A DNA stretch of 64,000 nt from Cardiocondyla obscurior. Lineage: Eukaryota; Arthropoda; Insecta; Hymenoptera; Formicidae. Each line of letters begins with the position of its first letter. Within the stretch, counting starts at the first letter, position 1. This document shows positions 13,140 through 26,575 of the stretch, piece by piece. Where the stretch lies: NCBI RefSeq assembly GCF_019399895.1, contig NC_091875.1, forward strand, positions 5,766,001-5,830,000, given 5' to 3'. The notes below the pieces were generated by a model that searched no databases, was not told where the DNA came from, and worked only from the letters and a program-made list of their open reading frames with translations. Position numbers and translations under genes: made by a program.

Positions 13140-13620
13140 CTGCTACGCGATCTTTTCCCAACGAACTCGTTTCGTGATCATCGAATATGCGTGGTCGAGT
13201 GGAAGACGTAAAGATTGAGCGGTGGTAATGCGAGTGACGGAAATATGAACGCGACTTTGAAGGCGACGGGCTCGGAATAGGTTTTGAACGGCGCGAACTA
13301 TGCCATTTGAGATCACCCTCTTATTTCGTCACCGTGTTTGAATCCTGCCCTTTTTACCTTCCCTTTGGGGAAAGGTGCGTAAAGAATCTGACTGACCGGA
13401 CGGTCTGACGGAGACGTACCGTGACGTCGGTGGGACAAGCTACAAATTCAAACTCGGATGGGAGGTGTTAGTTCGCGTCTAAACTTTCAGTCGGGCTCGT
13501 TAGTCACTCTCTCGTTCAGTCGCCGATCTTGATCGGAATCAGGAACTCCTCGGTAATCTGTCTTGCCATAACACGCCCGTCTTCCTCATTCCGCGCCGAA
13601 TAGAGCCGAGAATATATATG
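13140..13620. other. CpG-rich patch with initiator-like TCAGTCG motifs
   Basis: Two close plus-strand copies of TCAGTCG (near 13487 and 13518) resemble the arthropod initiator TCAGT. No convincing TATA box or downstream promoter element was seen. It could be an internal promoter or enhancer; the evidence is weak. Confidence 0.2.
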
Positions 13621-15526
13621 TAGTTTATTTTAACCTACAGTATTGTTGACAGCTTGGCAATTAACTTCCCGGCGCGGAGATACCGAAAACAATTTTATAC
13701 AACGCAGTAGCCGATTTCTGTGGTTTATCTTGTGGACACGTATTCCATTAACAAAAGGAGAGATAAGCAAAATTAAGTAAAATTATAACGGCGATTTAAT
13801 TAATAATAGTATATAGTAAAAAATTATGGTAAACAAGCGCAACCCGATTTATTTCTAGAACTCTAATACTGGCCACTAGACGCTTTCTAAACAGGTGTAC
13901 GAACAAAGAGCAATGTACGTAGCGTAATTTTAGTAAACGCGAGACAAAGCAGCATTTCAGTTCATTTGTAATCTTCTATCATTTCGTGTTGCTAACTCTT
14001 TAATTTATCTCGAACAGTTTCATTCTAATACATACAATTGTAATAATAATAAAAAAAAAAAAATTATATATGTAATAAAAATGATAATAAATGACCTGAT
14101 GTAATAATCAGACAAAAATTAATCGATATCACAAAGCAATATCAAAGTATAATAAAAAAAATATAAAATGCACGAGAAGTCGAACTGAAAAACACTTGTA
14201 AATGTGTAAAAAAAAAAAAAAATAATTATGTTATCAAGCGCGCGGACGTTTACATTTGCAATCTTATCGGACTCTATTTAATTTACTACAGATTAAAAAA
14301 GGAAAAGAAAAGAAAAACCTCGCGACACGCGACTTACTCGAGCATGCTCCTGCAAATCCGCCGTGAAGCCACCGCGTACTACCCCGGGAATTCTAATTCG
14401 AAATGACGGCGTCTTTTATTGGAAGGCTTGTACGGAAATACTGATCTCATTGTGCGCACGCGACGCCACGACCCGCTTCATCTCGGATAAATGGATCCGT
14501 CAGCATTCGCGATGCGCGTACAAGATCGAAGCGCCGGGAATGAGACCAGATCCGAGGTCGACAACCCGTCGATCGTTGGCACGACGCGTCTCCAGTCAAT
14601 CTCGTTACACTAGATCTGAGAAAAGTAAACTACAAAAATTGACCTGTCTCATAAACTGCTACGCATAAAAAATTAATTGACATTGAACACGTGCCAGACA
14701 GCTCGTCGAGAACCTTTTTACTCTTGTATTTTTTTTTTAACTACGAAAATAGTTTTTATTTTGTTCTTTTTTTTTTTTTGCCCGCAAGATGTTAATGTAA
14801 AAGTTTCTTTTCACATAATTATTAAACCTGTCATTTCTAAGCCACGCATAAATAAATATTAATAAAATATTTTATGACAAAACGGAAGAGTGAAATAAAT
14901 TGAATGATAGTTCTGTAAGATACGACTTGCTAGGGAACGTAATGTAGTTTTTATTAGACCGCATAACCGGCTGTGAATGCGTTGGACATGATTATTTTCA
15001 ATGTGATAGCCACCGACGTTTGTTTTTAAAACAAACAAGCTCCTGTCGTCTTATACACCCGTTTGGTGGAACGGTAATGTCGCGGCCAGTCGAAGGGTTT
15101 ATTTTCCTTTAAGCATTCGTAGTAATCATGGAGCATAATGACTTTCGCCAGCCCTACCGTGACGATGATTTATTTCAGTTGTCGCGCGGCTGGTTGATAC
15201 TCGCGGCAATTATAGCATGGCATTACAGGGATATTAATTCTGCCGTGTTTAATTTCAATCCGGCTATTTAACGAACGCGATGAATATCGTTACCAAATGT
15301 AAGATGAGGTGTTTAAAATTAACCAGTGTAAAGCACAAATCGTACAAATTTATCAAATTGCGTTATTTATTCGGCGGTGTTATCCAATATGTATTCCGCT
15401 TAAATGTAATAAATAATTTAAAATGGTGATCGTTAAAGTCCAAGGGAATGATTTTATATAGAACATGTGCACACGCGTTACATAAAATCTTCAACGAGCA
15501 TTAATTTTAATCCCTGTAAAGAGATC

Positions 15527-15572
15527 ATTAGTAACGCGAAGCTTGTCGCGTAACAAGCTGCTCGTTACTAAT
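15527..15572. repeat. 46-nt stem-loop
   Basis: ATTAGTAACG pairs with CGTTACTAAT (10 bp). After a 3-nt internal mismatch region, AGCTTGT pairs with ACAAGCT (7 bp) around a 6-nt loop. No known small RNA was recognised. Confidence 0.8.
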
Positions 15573-16694
15573 ATTATTATTTTCGCAAACGTGTATAATT
15601 TCACCGAAAATAATATTGAATTATTCGCGGGGCAAAACTCGGAAGTTAATAAATCATATTGTTAGCGCAACTGTAACTAATTATCTTAGCAAATTAAAAC
15701 TATATACTTTTCTAGCTTTGAAAATCGTCGGCGGGCGCAAATGAACGAGTTCCCTAGTTTATTTAGACGCATTTACAGTCACAGGATTGAAAGCTATCGT
15801 AAGAGAAATTAATTAGACTTGTTGAGCGAACGAGATAAATTCATCGCGTAACGAATTAGTCGCGTGACTCAAAAGATCGTAAGGTCAAAAATTTTATGAG
15901 CATAAATTACGGCTTTTCTTTTCTTTTTTTTTAACATCCAAGTATTTTAACAACGATTTAAAAACTAGTAAATTATATTACCTGCGTAAATGTTAAGCAA
16001 TTAATTACATTACCGCCTCACTAGTTTTCGAGCTTCGAGATGTATATTTAAACGCGATAGTTTATTCAGCATTTGCAGTCGTATCGACTCTATAATAAGT
16101 GAAATTAATTAGATTCCGCGTTCGAACAGGCATGTCATAACTACACTCCGATACGGGATCGCCTGTGCAACGCGAGAAATGATAAGCGCAACGGCGTATG
16201 ATGTCTTGAGTGATCCCTTAATATCACATCGTGCTTAAACGGCTCTCGAAGCGAATGTCGGCCGGTACCGCTCAAAGCGTATCACAGAGGGAGATGCGAC
16301 AATCTCGACGACACTTTGCTCGTTAACGCGTATGTTCGTCTCTCATGAGCATCAGCGAACTCATAAATCTCCAACGGAGTGCATACTGATGTGTCCTACG
16401 TTTATGACTCGTGCGCTTTGCGATACAGGTATTTCGTACCCTAAATACTCGGTGCATTTCAAGCGGCATGGATGGGTAGACTCGTAATGTGTACGGCGCA
16501 TATTCCGTTACGCTTTGACGCGTCGCGGCTCGGACGAGATCAACGCACCGGACGGCGACTGACCCTCTTGCACTCGACATTCCTAATCGTCCACTCTTCA
16601 TTCGCAATAAGAAATCGCGCGCGACGGGCGAAATTAAGTTCGATTCGAAAAAAGCATTTTACCGTCTGACGGAATTTTTTAATCCCGCTTGCAA

Positions 16695-16710
16695 AATATT
16701 TGCAAATATT
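16695..16710. repeat. 16-bp palindrome with octamer-like core
   Basis: AATATTTGCAAATATT is its own reverse complement. The centre ATTTGCAAAT resembles POU/octamer-type sites; whether it binds anything is unknown. Confidence 0.75.
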
Positions 16711-18098
16711 ATCGATCTCGTGTCGGATTTTTTTTTACGTACGTCGTGAATCAAATAATAATTCTTAAGGCTACTGTTCCATATCGTCTACTTTTTATAG
16801 AAATATCTCTTTAAAAGGATCGGAAGTATATTCTATATTTTATGAGAGAATGGTATTAGGCTCACGATAACGTCAAGCATTCCCGAATTTTCGCGCCATT
16901 CGTTCCGGACACTTGCTCCATTCCTGCTAGCGAGAAATCGCTGAATTGAAGTTTAAAGTTTTATGCAAAGGATCAATCTATTCCGCCTTGTCTTTATTTC
17001 ACCACGCTTCGCAAAGTCGAGTTTATTCCGGTTCCGTTCGCCGATCGAGGGCATCTCGCATTCGTACAGCCTCACGGGGCGTCGCAAAGTTAAATCTCTC
17101 CACCGACAAAAGATTTATACTTGGATGCGATGGATGCGACTACATCGGCTTTCTCGTCTCGACCGCGGGATATATTTCGGTTCTCTTTTTACCGACAAGG
17201 TTAACCCCAAGCTGTAAAGTTTCTGATTTACGTTTTTTTTTTCTTTTCTTTCCTTTTTTTTTTTTATACGCGCTAAAGAAATTATGTAAAAAAATAGTTT
17301 AATCGCCGTATCGCTATTTGACTAATCATAAAAGCTGGCGAAAGCCGAACGACGATAAAGATCGTTTGACAAAATAATAAAATCGTAATTCGAGTCGCGC
17401 AACATTGTCGCGCGCGTTACTCGGGGGCGCATTGTTACGAGCCGCGATAATTCAGTTCTCTGGAAACTTTAGAATTTCAATTACACTTATCGTGAAGATA
17501 TATATTTGGATTTACTGACTACTGCCAAAATTCGTCCAACGATACGGAATGATATATATGTCGCAATACCGTTGCATCAGAAACAATTAGCGCGAAAGTT
17601 TGTTAATTTGAGGACCGTAATGCGCGAGAAAGTTATTAGTACAGAAATGTCTGCTAACGTCATCCCGTGTGCAAAGTAATTACTCTGGAAATTTATAGAG
17701 TTGGCACAATTTCACAATATAAACTTCATCACGTATAATATGCGCGCGAAATAATAAATACATAGAAATTTATCCTAGATGTAATAAGCAGGTATGCGAC
17801 TCGGTTAGATATCAGTGTCAGCTATGTTGAAATTAATCGCACGAAGGTGACGATGATAACACGCATATTGTGCTTTGCGGGGAATATTTTATCGTGTTCA
17901 TCAGCGAGATGTGTAATTGCGATCACGCGTAGATATCAAAATATATACTTTTCACATAATATTATCTACCGAGAGACGAGAAACGAATTTAATGCAGCGC
18001 GTGCACGTGCATCCTGTGTTCGATATGGAATCTGCTTAAATTATTACTGCCGCATTTCGGAAGGAAATTCGTACATATATTCCTAATTGTGCTTCGTG

Positions 18099-18125
18099 GA
18101 AAGAAAAGAAAAGAAAAGAAAAAAT
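18099..18125. repeat. (AAAAG)n microsatellite
   Basis: Five-base AAAAG units repeated about five times. Confidence 0.88.
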
Positions 18126-18129
18126 ATTC

Positions 18130-21100
18130 AGTCGCAGAAATGTCGGAGGAAGCGATATAATTCAATTTTTCCTTCTCTTCGGCAACCCGTTAGAAACGAA
18201 AGGAACTTCCGTTCGGAGAAAGTCGCGCGCGAAAAAAGGAAACACGGACCATTTTATAGATACAGTAAACGAGATGCATTAAAAAGTTCACAAATTTCTT
18301 ATGAATGAATGCATTAGGATGACAAAGCAAGACGTTTCCCGTCAAGCGCAGATGCCTTTCAGCGGAGTGGTATATATCTTCATTTGCGTGCTAGCTACTT
18401 TCAAAGAAAACCGAGGAGCACGTGACTCTCGCGGATCTGTCGGCCCCAGGAAGTTCGAGTTAAAAAGATAAGATTTACTCAACAAGCGAGGCTTTCGAAC
18501 AAGTATATGAGCGTCCATTAAAATAAATCAATTAGACTTTGCTCGTCTCAGGGCTTCCGCTTTTGTTTTCCCTGCCATTTCTCTAAACGCTCGAGTTTCA
18601 ATCCTCGCGATAGAGAGGCGGGTGGATTCTTACTATTGCGCGTGATGAAGTTACTTCTCCCCGTTTGTTTAGTCGCGCCGTCTCGAGTAACTAAATTCGC
18701 GCGTGCGACGTAATAATAATCGCATCGAGCACTTTCTTGAAACAAGCTCAGCTTTGTCCGCCAACGTCGACGACGTGTTCTTTGTGCGCGACATTTATAT
18801 ACACCGAAGAATGGAGAAACGAAGTCGCGGTTAGTGACGAGACCACCGAGAGGTCGTCGTTGCCGTTGCCAAATCGGAGTGCCGGATCGACGCTGACAGA
18901 AAATTGAGAGTAACGCAATCGGGGGAAGGAGGGGAGAAGGGAGGAGGAGGCAAGAGGGCAAAGAGGGGCCGATCGCGTCCGGCCGAACGCTATTTCTGCG
19001 AGTATAATTGAACGGACGACAGAGGCACCGAATTAATCGCGAATCTTAATCGCCCGGAGAATCGCGGGGATGGAGGCGCGCCGTTATTGCACAATGTCCT
19101 CACATGCTTGCCGATTAAAATACAAAGGTGAGGCGAGCCAGTTTATTTTCGGTCTGCGCGTTTACGGCACCGGTTGCTCCGCTCCATTTGGGGTCTTTAT
19201 CGGGAGACAGCGGTTTGATCAGCGATGACTTGCACGTCGGCGTCGACGACGGGTTACTTTTTCACGCGCTCGCGCGCCTACCGTGGGTCATTAATTTCGA
19301 AAACGAGGACTGAAGTTCAAGTTTCAAACATTTAAGCCGTTTATCGCTCACCTTAAAATACGCAATAAACGGTTTATGTTCGTATTGACATCCGGCTTAA
19401 ACTGATTACCTGTCAGGATTTTGATTTACACCACATTTAACGGCGAACGGCTCGACTGCCGGCGACATTTGGATCGATAGACGCGATGCCCGCCGCGCAA
19501 AAACGGCGGGGTGGCTGCTTCTCCTTCACGGAAATGCAGGCTGCGGGGCTTGTAACCGCGCGATACCGGCTCTAAGCCCGATGAAACTTTCATCCGCGAG
19601 ATGCGATTGCGAGACTGGAAAGGTTAGAAGTACAGCAATCGACCCGAGCCATCTCCGATGCAATTAGTTCGACGAACGGATTTGTCGACGCGGATCGCGG
19701 AGAGGATTTTGTATCGAGTTTCTTCCAATAATAACGGGATAAACGATCTCTACGTAAGAATTGACACATTAATAGTTCCGGCCGTGTCTCATCTAATCGT
19801 CCAGATAAATATATTGACAGCGCGGCTTATCTTAATTTTACATGTTCTTAAAAATGAAAATTTTAACGATTCATTAAGCTTGCAAATTAATATTAAAAGC
19901 ACCCTGCATATAAATCAGCAGCGTCGTCGCCTAACGCGTTTGATACGTAATCTTCTAATTAATTATTCCACCTCTACCTACTTCCGGCTTGTTTCTAATG
20001 CTAATTCAGTTCCATAAGTTCTGAGCGGAAACGACAACCCGGAAGATTAATCCAACGAGGGAGAACGACCACGACGGGCGTGGCTAATATAATGAAGATA
20101 CTTGTAGGACCCCCGAGCACTTGGAGAGCAAATCCGGTCGTTGTGTCCGAAAACGGTGCCAATTAGCGCGGAAATCCATCTCTAAGGACTCGGAGATTTC
20201 GCGCAGTCAAAAGGGTACGTCGTCGATGGCGGTCTGTTGACGACGGAACGTCAGGCCGTGTCGTAATTGGAGCGAATACCTCGAGTACCCTGCTCGCTCT
20301 GCTCGCTTGTCGTTTTCTACTGAAATCCCGTTTGTAAGGTTTGTACCTGGCACGCGATATTCCGGCAATTGCTTTTCGCTAATTACTGCTCGGAGCAACA
20401 CGGAAGTCCTATGCGCGTTCATGCGTTTAGCAAACTGTCGAACTCGCCGGCGCTAGCAACCCCCTTCGCCCTTCGGTATTATGGCAACTTTCAGTTGCGA
20501 TTGCATTATCTCACGATTTTAACGTCGAACTGAAAATGCGCAAGGTGGTGAACGATATTAACGCGGCTTAATCCTTTTATCTTTTAAATATAAAAAAAAA
20601 AAAAGAGTAATGAAGGTATAAGATGCATTTACGGTAAGCGCGTACCAAGCTTCGAACTTAATTTTTTTTTATATAATTAAAGATTAACTGCGTCACGAAA
20701 ATTGATAAAAAAACGTTTCGTATTTATTAAACGCGTATAAAATTGACGAACGTTTAAATACTATTTCAGCGATCTATTAAAACGGGGTTAAAAATTTCTC
20801 GCATTAATTCGAGCGAAGATTAGTACATTACTAGAATATACGCCGAAAATTAATACAAGACCATTTCTCAGCTAATCCTGTTTTCCGGAGCTACGGGGTC
20901 AATTTCAGCGGTGAATACTTTTTTTTTTTTATTTCCCCGGCATCTACTCGCTGAAATAAGCCCGCGTCGCTGGATTGTCTTCGCGTAATTGCTATTTGAC
21001 GCTCCAATTCGTGCGACGAAACCGCAGCGCCTCGAGGGCGATTATCTCGAAAACGGCGCTAATGCCACGAGGCGAGGAATTCCAAGCGCCGGCACGTGGC

Positions 21101-22700
21101 GTCAGTAATCTTCATTAACCGCGGTGGAAAGAAGCGCGGTAATTAATGTCGCCAAGATAACTCGAAATAATTTAAGCGTCACGAGCAAGCGGCGTTGAGC
21201 CGCTAAACGGCTACTCTTTTGCGGGGCGAAAGCGAGCGCTCTGCTCTCTCTTCGCGCTTTCGCACCCTCGGGCGAGCGATTTAATCGTTGGTCCGGTGAA
21301 TCGTGCATGCACAAGAATAAATTCGTTCGCGGGCTCCCGACACCTTTTGTCTCTGCGCACTTTTTCACGAGGCCGCCGGAACGTCGTCGCTGGGAACGAC
21401 GGGGAACAGGATTATGGATGATAGGTGCCGCGAAAATGAAATACAGGCAACGGAGCGAACTAAAATATCGCGTTACTCGCGAAAGGTGCTATCGTATCAA
21501 AGTAAGGTGTAATTACTTCGCCGCGAGTGCATTTCGCGTTTCATTCGACGTAATGCACGGGCGTAGACCGCGCGCGGAGCCGCAAATTCGAGGAATGTCG
21601 CTGGCCGGCGGGAGCTGATATTCGCGGCGTTGCGTCGCTCCAGCGCGTAAAATTCATTTAATATCCTTGTGACGCGGTATGTATTTCGAGTACGGGTTTG
21701 TTACGGTGACGTATTTGCGCGTAATTTGCCGCTCCGGGGTATTTATACGTTTCGTCGGGTGGTCCAAATTATCACGCACTTCTATACTCCTGCGCTCTCC
21801 CGTCGTCTCGTATTCCAGAGTGAATGGAATCCATTCGGATTCTGTGGTGAGTAAATGTCCGCGGCGAATTCATGCGTATGACGGTCGGGCGATTGTCAAG
21901 CTCGAGGATCGTTCCCATCGTATTGGCGCGGTTACAATATCGTCCCCTCTCATTTTGCAATACCGTCGGATATTAACGAATTTCCGATTGCAAGCTCTCC
22001 TTCGCGAGCTTTTTTTTCTTTTCGGTCGTGGCTTTGAAGAATGAACAAAGAAAATAAAAAAAAAAAAAGAATATGGATTGCTTTTATTTAATATTCCCTT
22101 CAAATGGGAAAGTAAAACACTTGAAGGAAAAAAAATGTTTCCTTCGAAGCTTGCAAGCGAAACAGGCTGGTGACGAAACCTTTTTGCATCTGAACATCGT
22201 TTGATCCAATTAACCTTTCCCTCCCCGCCCTATCGTACACGGAGGTGGAGGTACAGAAGCGACACAAATGGTGAAATAAAAAAGGGGAGAAATCGTGACG
22301 CGCTTGACGTCGGGAACGATCCTCCGTGCGTTTCGCACGTACGCAATGAGCGTCGCTAATTGAATCGGATTCTGCAGGAAGAAGTCGAACGAGCGCCGCT
22401 GGCTCCTCTCTGTAGAATGCGATTCAATCGACGATTTAGGTGTAAGAATCAGGCGGGCTCGTCTCTTTCAATGAATAAATTTTTACGTTCGATAAACGCA
22501 ATTTATCGGTTCTTACAAAGACTCGAGGATCAAATAAATATGCACGAATTTTTGTCAAATACTGATAAACGACTGAATTAAATTCACAGTTAAAAGATAC
22601 AAACAGTACGGAATTGAAATGTTTTATTTTACAGAAGCGCGTTGAATGGTATCAGAAAATATATCTTGGGGAATCGGTTCGAAACGGAACGAGCTCGTCT
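18130..22700. other. Intronic DNA before the linker exon, nothing recognised
   Basis: CpG-rich patches at 18540-19320 and 21000-21640 alternate with AT-rich DNA. 18921-18968 has several G runs (GGGGG, GGGG, GGG, GGG, GGGG), which could form a G-quadruplex on the plus strand. Open frames show no family resemblance. Confidence 0.5.
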
Positions 22701-22853
22701 GATCCCGCACTTTCATGCTGTCGACTGCTGAAACGCATGTACGAGGTACGCGAAGAGAGTGGCGTATGTTATAAAGTTACACGTACATAACATCGATAGA
22801 AGGAAATAAAAAAAGAACTGAAGAAGATGAAAGAGAGAAAAAAATGGACTCAC

Positions 22854-22917
22854 CCAGCGCTGGCGTTGTGTAGTCCCAGCTCTCGGCATCGTTCTTGTAG
22901 ACGTTGAGCTTTGTCGG
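22854..22917 (-). CDS. sm: hnRNP L / smooth, linker exon after RRM1
   Basis: This 64-nt coding exon encodes 21 codons plus 1 nt: P-T-K and then LNVYKNDAESWDYTTPALG, where the last Gly is split. The PT(K/R)LNV(Y/F)KND..(S/T)WDYT motif directly follows RRM1 in hnRNP L homologues, so it continues the preceding exon, which ends in D-F-A-K. The acceptor TATTATCTTTTTCAG ends at 22918 and the donor CTGG|GTGAGT starts at 22853; both are strong U2-type sites. It starts in phase 0 and ends in phase 1. The next exon (linker to RRM2) was not found between 22853 and position 1. It probably lies outside the window, or is a short low-complexity exon I cannot recognise. Confidence 0.94.
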
Positions 22918-24351
22918 CTGAAAAAGATAATAGACAACGATATTTAAATACGGTTTCAAATATCACAGAGAAAAATCAAACGCGTAAATGGGTTTTTTTT
23001 GTTTTTTTTTTCCCCTCCCTCTCTCTCCCGCTTCGCATATCGCGGAAAGTCACGATTAAAACCCGCAAACATAAAAAAAGAGAGAAAGAAAAAAAACCAG
23101 AGATAAAAAAAATAAATTAAACGCCGTTACTATCACGATTTTGTTATATGAAGCCCGGGGTATTTCTTTTCGGAAATTTCGAGCGTGGAAATTAGTCCAC
23201 GTGAATTTCACTTGCAAACAATGTCCTGCTGGAAAAAAGCTACGTGCAGGCGGACGTGCGATGTCATTATTGAAAGTTTCATATCGAGTTTCCACTGAAT
23301 GAGGAATAGCAAGTTATCTATAACTCAATATCGCAATTTTCGAGGGCACTGTGCAGCGTATCACATCCCCATCGATTACAGGAACAAATAATCCGCGCTT
23401 GTTCTCGGCCGCCTAATGAATACTTCGGCGAATCTCTCGGGCATAGCACTGATTAATTCGATTAGCTTAAGCGACACGAATCCCCAGGTGTTAAATAGAA
23501 CACCTCTCTATGTCTATCCCTTCCCGGGGCCTCTTTAATCTCGCCGTGAAACTCGTAGTTTCTCGGAACCGTGCCGGCGTGAACGATTGATCTCTTTACC
23601 GGTATTGTTTCATTCTTTTGTTACAATAAAAAAAAAAAATGCACAATGCGTTCGAGTGTATCGTAATATCGGTGTATGCATACGCACGACGAAAAGAGCG
23701 CTTTCGGGGCGCTTTCCACGGGCCGTAAAAACGTCACGCCTCAAGCTGAATAACCGCTACAGTATATCTCGCCGTCGTCTACCATGATAATAATTCCGCG
23801 AGTAAAACCCGGCAGGGAAAGTAAAGCGGCGCAGACAGGAGAGATACAGCGATTCAGCTTAGCTGCGTTTACTAGCCGCGTCGAGCGGAAAAAGTTAACG
23901 CCCGCCTGCAATAAGTCGACGCATTCCACTGCGTTTCCAGGCAGGCAGGCGCGGCGAGCTTGGGACTCCGTGAGCTCGGGCTCGGGACAGGCTTTACAAT
24001 TACATTTCTTTTTTTTTTCTTTTTTTTTTGCCATTATAACCGCCATATAAAGTTACACGGTGACTCCGAGCGATAACTTTAAAGCGTTACCGCGAGGGAG
24101 GCTTTACGGGTCACGTCAAGGAAATATATCCCTGTCCCTTCACGCTCACTCAGTGAATTTGTTTTCTTATTTCTAACCGCATCTGCGGTTCGCATCAATT
24201 TTTCTTCGCGGTTATTCTGAATTTCAGATAAAACGCGCACGATGAATAAAACGAAAGGCAATTTCTAGGCGGGGCAACTTCATTTGGCAAACAAAAGTCG
24301 TAAGAAAATGTAACGAGATTAAATGGAAACGTTTGCTCCGATACATGCCTT

Positions 24352-24367
24352 AAAAAAAAAAAAAAAA
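24352..24367. repeat. Poly-A run (16)
   Basis: Uninterrupted A run within the 35-kb intron. Confidence 0.9.
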
Positions 24368-25376
24368 GGCTAAAGTACGTAAGCTGAAAGCGCTAAAAAT
24401 TCTTACCTAAATTTTATTCAGGTATTACCGACTTTTTTCTTTTATCTCATCACGTTTAATTTTATCTCGATATCTTCTGCAACTGTTACGACTAGATAAA
24501 TAATTTCATTTCCGCAGAAAATTATCTGCTTCAGTACACATTTTTAGATTTTGTTCTTCAAAACATTTCTCTTCACCAGAAGAAAGAATGCTTTCAATAA
24601 TTTTATTGTGTGCCGCAGAGGATATCCTTGTTTCTCGTATTACGGCGGGTTCTATTTCCGTACGATCGATCGACTCATTGCACGTGTAATTTCTGTGCAA
24701 TCTTGCTGCAATTTACAAGGAGTTACGGTTACACGTGCGCTCCACTCAAAGTAGATACGTACATTATATAGAATACGACAAATTTCTTTCCCGAGAAAGG
24801 CCGGCACCTAATTTCATCGTGCAAACATTGCACGTGCCGCTATTGCCATCATTAATATTAATACGCGAATTCTTTCGGAATGATAGAGGAGGAAAAGGGG
24901 GAGGGAATAGATAGAACGTTTAAATCTGAGGTAGAAACTATTTTGTAGGTATGAGGATATTTGAAGGTTTGCGCGTGCGACGAAGTATTCTCAAAGTCCT
25001 CTTCATGCCGCGTTGAAATTTTCAAAAGCTTAGATTGCTAACCTACGGTGTTGAAGTCGCTTTGAAGTAGCCGTGAGAATTATTCAACAGGATACAACCC
25101 TGTTGTAGCAGCCGCTACCCTTATATTTCGGGGCTTAATCATTTTCCCTTGTGTGCATGCGATGCAGAAGGCTGACCTGCATCCTCCCGCGTCCGGAAGA
25201 GCGAAATTAGTTCCTCTTTATTGCGTCGAGGTGAGGTAATGCCGTTTACCCCGCCTCGATGTTAGCCGCCCTGACAACAATCCACGTACAAAGTAATTTT
25301 GTGCTTCTCTCATTCTCTCACTTGCGAGTGAGGAAATCTGCGTAATCGCGGAGAATGTAACTTTTTGAATTTTCGT

Positions 25377-25394
25377 AAAAAAAAAAAAAAAAAA
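25377..25394. repeat. Poly-A run (18)
   Basis: Uninterrupted A run, followed by ATATGGATATATA and a T run, making a small AT-rich inverted region. Confidence 0.9.
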
Positions 25395-26557
25395 GATATG
25401 GATATATATCTTTTTTTTGCTACTTTTTAGATCTAACGCACTCCTTTGCGTTTTCTCGCTCGCGGCATTCATAATTCAGAAGAGGAACTGAACTCTTCTT
25501 TGGTGGATATGCAGCAGCAAATGGGGCAGACTTTTGCGTGCCGCAATTGCAGCACGACCGGGAAAATTATTAAAGCCGGAAGATAAGGCGGCGCTATGTA
25601 GCAGCGCAGTTGAATAATTCAAGCGACTCGAAAACGCTAATTTCGCCGGCGGGAAAGGAAGAGAGCGAGGGAGAGAAATAAAGTGAGAGCGAGAGATGTT
25701 CGCCTCGTCGGAGCACCTCATTTCGTCTGACGACGGACGAGCCTCTTCTTATTGGATTTAGGACGTTGAGTTAAGCATTGAGAATGGCGGGTGGATTCCA
25801 CCGGAGCATCACAGTGCACTCAGAACCGATTTAGAATCGATGCTTCGTGTAAATCGCGAGAAATAATTACCTCAGCTCGTCTTTTATCAAGCCCTTTCAA
25901 AATAAATGTAAAGAAACATATAATGCGATCGTATTTGCGCGAAATACTTTTCATGTTCGTAAAGCTAATAAATTCCATCTGGGTCTAGATGTATAAGGGT
26001 TCCAGCCAATTCAAAGAACAGCATCGAAATCGCAGAAACGTAAACCCGCAATTGGTTGTAGATTGCGGCGACGCGAAAAAGCTTTTTCAATTCGCGTTGA
26101 ATATCACTCAGCGAAGTCTGTACATATTGTCGTGCAGTGAGTTATTTTGCTGGCCTACATAGGATGTTTTACAGGGTTTCTGTCGATCTTAATCTCAATG
26201 ATAGTTTACTTAATCAATACCTGTCGTCACAACATATCGGAGCGCGAATAACTTTCCCACTGAGCGTGAGCCTTATTATGCACCGGAATTCAAGCGATTT
26301 TTACCCTTTTTTTTCCTCCCCAAATATACCATTCACGGAAAGTTTACGGACTGCATTAAAAAATTACATGTAATTATCTATCAAATTTCTACCGTGAAAA
26401 AAAAGCCTAGTATTGTACAGCTTAGTTTAGAAAAGTAAGATATGCCATTTAAACGATTTAAAATTTTAATTCCGCAAACACTCTGGAAAATCATAGAAAT
26501 AACGTAATGTCGAGCATTGCGAGATTACGCGGAAGAGATTGTGTAAGCTGAGCTAAC

Positions 26558-26575
26558 AAAAAAAAAAAAAAAAAA
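26558..26575. repeat. Poly-A run (18)
   Basis: Uninterrupted A run in the intron. Confidence 0.9.

Larger units (their letters stand above)
13640..18090. other. AT-rich intronic stretch
   Basis: Mostly AT-rich, with a poly-A run of 15 at 14208-14222 and the hairpin and palindrome listed separately. No recognisable coding sequence. Confidence 0.55.
1..22853 (-). other. sm: Intron (or later part) of sm downstream of the linker exon
   Basis: The GTGAGT donor at 22853 opens an intron whose acceptor I could not find. I looked for RRM2-4 hallmarks of the family (for example a VYGL or NRIQ-P-S block) among the minus-strand frames supplied and saw none. The stretch is therefore probably intron to the window edge, although a short poorly conserved exon could be missed. 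It contains low-complexity DNA and the special segments listed separately. Confidence 0.75.

Noticed and set aside
22660..22700. tRNA B-box-like GGTTCGAAAC
   Set aside because: Flanking bases do not form a T-stem and no acceptor or anticodon arms are present.
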